The notes under the pieces were generated by a model. That model searched no databases, was not told the origin of the DNA, and was given only the letters and a program-made list of their open reading frames with translations. Positions 47,903-50,398 of a stretch of 50,398 bases of DNA are shown here, in pieces. Every line of letters starts with the position of its first letter. Within the stretch, counting starts at the first letter, position 1. The translations under genes and the position numbers were made by a program. Source of the DNA: Nitrospira sp. (lineage in GTDB: Bacteria; Nitrospirota; Nitrospiria; Nitrospirales; Nitrospiraceae); assembly GCA_005116745.1 (NCBI GenBank), contig SWDS01000008.1, positions 1-50,398 of the forward strand, given 5' to 3'.

Positions 47903-49914
47903 TCGAGGCCGTCGGTACGCTGCTTCGCTGTCTGCAACTCGCGTCCAACATGATGCTGATCGGGGGTTGCGTTTTTCTAGCAATCGCCGAGCAGAAGAGC
48001 CTCGAATCAGGGCATTCGTGGCTGGCTCGTCTGAAAAAGACTTTTCCTTGGTTGGCCACTCTCCTACTGATCGGCCTAGTCGGTCTCTTGGCTACGACGA
48101 CCGCACAGGCTACCGGATCCCCCGAGAATTCCTGGAACCCGCAAGCCTGGTTGGATTTTATCCAGAAAACTCGTATTGGGTTTATCTGGACCCTGCGCGC
48201 TGCGAGTGCACTTGCTGTCCTTGTGATCGTTCTGTACATACAGAGTGCTCCTGCTGCGCCATGGCGCTACGTCATAGGGGCATCAGCGGCGGCGCTGCCC
48301 CTGGCCCTCGGTTCTCTCGCGAGCCATTCGGCGGCCGAAGAGCAAGCGGTCTTGGCCACCGTGACCTATGCCCTCCATCTTATCGTAGCGAGCATTTGGT
48401 TCGGCGGTCTCCCGGGGGTAATTCTTGTTGCCTCCACCATCGCGACCGGATCAGCTGATGAAAGATCCCATATCGGTGACGTGCTAGCTCGTTTCTCGAG
48501 ATTGGCCCTCGTCACAATGATCGTTGTTGTCATATCAGGCCTCGTCGTGGCCAATCGCATGTTTGAGACCAATTACGCCGGACTGGTCGCGACAACGTAT
48601 GGCTGGCTGCTTATCACAAAGCTCACGTTACTAGCCGTCATTCTTTCCATCGCCTCACAAGCAAAGTCTCTTTGGATACCATCGATTCGGCAACGCTCCG
48701 AGCAAGCCGCAACAAGTGGGCAAAAACTTCGGACATGGGTAACAGTCGAGTTTGGCCTCGCCATTCTCCTAGTCATCGTCGCGACCTTACTGGCCAACGC
48801 GGTTCCGGCTAAACATGAGGTCATCGATAACTGGCCTTATCCATTCCGCTTCTCGATCGACGCAACATGGGACGACTGGCTTGTACGGGCCATTGTGCTA
48901 ACCGGCCTTGTACTCTTGATCATAGCTGGAACGACCATCGTACTCAGCCGCAAAAAGCAGTGGGCAACCTCGTGGCGCATCGCTGTTCCAACCCTGCTGG
49001 GGATCCTCGGACTTGGCGCGACATTCTATCCCATCGCGATACAATCCTACCCGGAGACGTATCGAAAGACCCCTGTTCCGTTCGATGCCATCTCGATTGC
49101 CAATGGCGTCGAGCTATTCACGGCGAATTGCATTCCCTGCCATGGCCCACAGGCGAAGGGGAACGGGGTATTGGCGAAGACGCTGCCGAAACAACCCGTC
49201 GACCTGCTGACGGAGCCTCATACCGCCATGCACACGGCAGGCGACTTTTTCCATTGGCTGACCTACGGACGATTCAACGGTGTCATGCCGGCCTTTGGTG
49301 AGAAATTTTCCGAAGAAGAGCGCTGGGATCTCCTAAACTTTCTCCATGCCAATTCCCGAGGGTATCAATCGAGGATCATCACGCCCCGTATTCTGCCTGA
49401 GCAGCCGTTTATGGCCACCCCGAACTTTTCGTATACGGCGCACGATGGTTCAAGCGGCACCTTGAAAGACTTCCGAGGAAAACAAAACCTACTGCTCGTG
49501 TTATTCTCCTGGCCGGAGTCGCGTGTTCGGCTTGATCAACTTCGTACGGCTTCGACCGCGATTACTACAACTGGCACGGCTATCCTGGCCGTCCCAATGA
49601 CCGACCTTCCTCCAGATGAGCTGACCGCAATCGCACAGGAGATGCCGTTCCCCGTCATCACTCAAGGCGGACGGGAGATCTCCCGCAGCTATGCGCTATT
49701 CCGCCGAACACTCTCGATTCCTGACTTGTTCAGCGAGGGCACTCGACAGAGTCACATGGAGTTTCTCTTCGACCGATTCGGATACCTACGAGCTCGATGG
49801 ATTCCTCGTGGAGATGGACCAAGCTGGACAGACATGGGCCTTTTGACAGAACAGATCACACAGCTCAATCAAGAGCGAGAGATCTTGCCTCCTCCTGGTG
49901 ATCACGTCCATTGA
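47899..49914 (+). CDS. copD: CopD, cytochrome c and thioredoxin-fold fusion
   Basis: A 671-residue membrane protein. Residues 1-300 form a CopD-type domain with about eight transmembrane helices, including HSAAEEQAVLATVTYALHLI and WFGGLPGVIL. One or two further helices follow, then a periplasmic cytochrome c domain with CIPCH at 411-415 and the Met ligand region VMPAFGEKFSEEERWDLLNFL. The C-terminal 165 residues (from NFSYTAHDGSSGTLKDFRGK) resemble the SCO/AhpC-TSA thioredoxin fold but lack the CxxxC copper pair of SCO. It may couple copper import to haem-linked reduction; the exact task is inference. It directly precedes amoC. Confidence 0.85.
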   Translation: MIEAVGTLLRCLQLASNMMLIGGCVFLAIAEQKSLESGHSWLARLKKTFPWLATLLLIGLVGLLATTTAQATGSPENSWNPQAWLDFIQKTRIGFIWTLRAASALAVLVIVLYIQSAPAAPWRYVIGASAAALPLALGSLASHSAAEEQAVLATVTYALHLIVASIWFGGLPGVILVASTIATGSADERSHIGDVLARFSRLALVTMIVVVISGLVVANRMFETNYAGLVATTYGWLLITKLTLLAVILSIASQAKSLWIPSIRQRSEQAATSGQKLRTWVTVEFGLAILLVIVATLLANAVPAKHEVIDNWPYPFRFSIDATWDDWLVRAIVLTGLVLLIIAGTTIVLSRKKQWATSWRIAVPTLLGILGLGATFYPIAIQSYPETYRKTPVPFDAISIANGVELFTANCIPCHGPQAKGNGVLAKTLPKQPVDLLTEPHTAMHTAGDFFHWLTYGRFNGVMPAFGEKFSEEERWDLLNFLHANSRGYQSRIITPRILPEQPFMATPNFSYTAHDGSSGTLKDFRGKQNLLLVLFSWPESRVRLDQLRTASTAITTTGTAILAVPMTDLPPDELTAIAQEMPFPVITQGGREISRSYALFRRTLSIPDLFSEGTRQSHMEFLFDRFGYLRARWIPRGDGPSWTDMGLLTEQITQLNQEREILPPPGDHVH

Positions 49915-50136
49915 ATCAGGCTCTACATCAGGCCTAACCCACAGTAGTTGATCGAGAGCGTTTCATTCGGACAAAAATGCACATCGCATGGCCAGCCGAA
50001 AGGAACAGCCGTCATGGTACAGCCCTGCTGAACTTGACTTCAACTATCCGCAAGAGTATACGGGGGGTAATACGAACCACGCTTGCCATGTAGGCTTTAT
50101 ACGAGTGTTTTGCGAGCCTAACCCATAATATTTCCC

Positions 50137-50166
50137 TTGACTCATCTCAGATTTTTGTCGGATACT
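50137..50166 (+). promoter_or_regulatory. candidate amoC promoter
   Basis: TTGACT (50137-50142), an 18-base spacer and GATACT (50161-50166; 4 of 6) lie about 120 bases upstream of the amoC start, giving a long leader. The rest of the 375-base gap from 49915 shows no gene. Confidence 0.4.
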
Positions 50167-50289
50167 TGCTCACATTTTACCGGTCCTTCCACGTGAGCAA
50201 ATGAGACGTAGTTGCGGGGAAGGATCTTTCACTGAAACGTGGTGCTCCGTAGTTTCACTATTTCATCCAAACAGAAGGAGGTAGGGAGT

Positions 50290-50398
50290 ATGGCTGCAGA
50301 CAGTTCAGGGCGAGGGTATGACATCTCGCAGTGGTACGACACGAAGTCGGCGAAGCTCGGCTGGTTTGGGATGTTGGCAATTGGCGTGTTTTGGGTGG
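50290..50398 (+). CDS. amoC: ammonia monooxygenase subunit C (partial, N-terminus)
   Basis: The window ends inside this gene; 36 residues are visible. RGYDISQWYDTKSAKLG then WFGMLAIGVFWV matches the AmoC N-terminus of bacterial ammonia oxidisers (RGYDMSLWYDSKFYKFG in Nitrosomonas), with the first transmembrane helix beginning at about residue 24. AmoC carries the second copper site of AMO, which oxidises ammonia to hydroxylamine. AAGGAGGTAGGGAG precedes the ATG. amoA and amoB are expected just beyond the window. PmoC of methanotrophs is the alternative, but the AmoD-like neighbours favour AMO. Confidence 0.82.
   Translation, partial: MAADSSGRGYDISQWYDTKSAKLGWFGMLAIGVFWV

Overview
The window reads as part of a chromosome from a Nitrospira-type nitrifier, most probably a comammox (complete ammonia-oxidising) lineage. 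The main evidence is at the right end. The last 109 bases open a gene whose 36 visible residues match the N-terminus of ammonia monooxygenase subunit C (AmoC). It is preceded by three tandem AmoE/AmoD-like membrane-anchored proteins and by copC-copD. Gene style elsewhere agrees: AGGAGG-type ribosome sites, many lipoproteins, di-haem peroxidases and iron genes. The species call is inference; the amo assignment rests on motif recognition without a database search.

Layout. 1-5.7 kb is mixed housekeeping and accessory genes: a HEPN/AbiU2-like protein, a YCII protein, a beta-propeller gene overlapping a MoaD/ThiS-like gene, SRPBCC, DUF1801, DUF1579 and DUF2934 proteins, and an FKBP-type isomerase. 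5.8-18.8 kb is a one-direction (minus strand) island of conflict or cell-death type proteins. In transcription order it holds a secreted 28-repeat SEL1 protein, a small ORF fragment, a Rossmann/SLOG-like protein, a metacaspase-like C14 protease, a TIR protein with a TRAFs-binding (DUF4071-like) C-terminus, a patatin phospholipase, a giant alpha/beta-hydrolase plus M17-N-like plus CHAT protease fusion, and a membrane-anchored DUF4062-TPR protein. I consider this island the best candidate for an undescribed system.

19.3-22.2 kb holds an O-methyltransferase, an M32 carboxypeptidase and a Panacea-like protein. 22.3-29.5 kb is an iron block: Fur, a three-gene ferric ABC importer, ExbB-ExbD-TonB and an ApbE flavin transferase. 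29.7-39.3 kb contains two paralogous cassettes, each with the order Fur-box-like promoter, Com-like zinc ribbon, porin, small lipoprotein, FMN-binding protein. The left cassette has an intact apbE upstream on the opposite strand; the right one has a decayed apbE remnant in the same place. The whole unit was therefore duplicated and one apbE was lost. The right cassette continues with a four-helix membrane protein, an HD-GYP protein and a di-haem peroxidase; another di-haem peroxidase and an IS3-type transposase scar lie between the cassettes. A small Cys-rich ORF and a delta-60-repeat lipoprotein follow.

44.3-50.4 kb holds two adjacent bacterioferritins with complementary ligand sets, then three amoE/amoD-like genes, copC, a CopD-cytochrome c-thioredoxin-fold fusion and the start of amoC. 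The right half fits an organism with heavy iron, haem and copper demand: import and storage of iron, extracytoplasmic flavin and haem redox proteins, and copper delivery next to the copper enzyme AMO. No tRNA, rRNA, CRISPR array or intact insertion sequence was seen.
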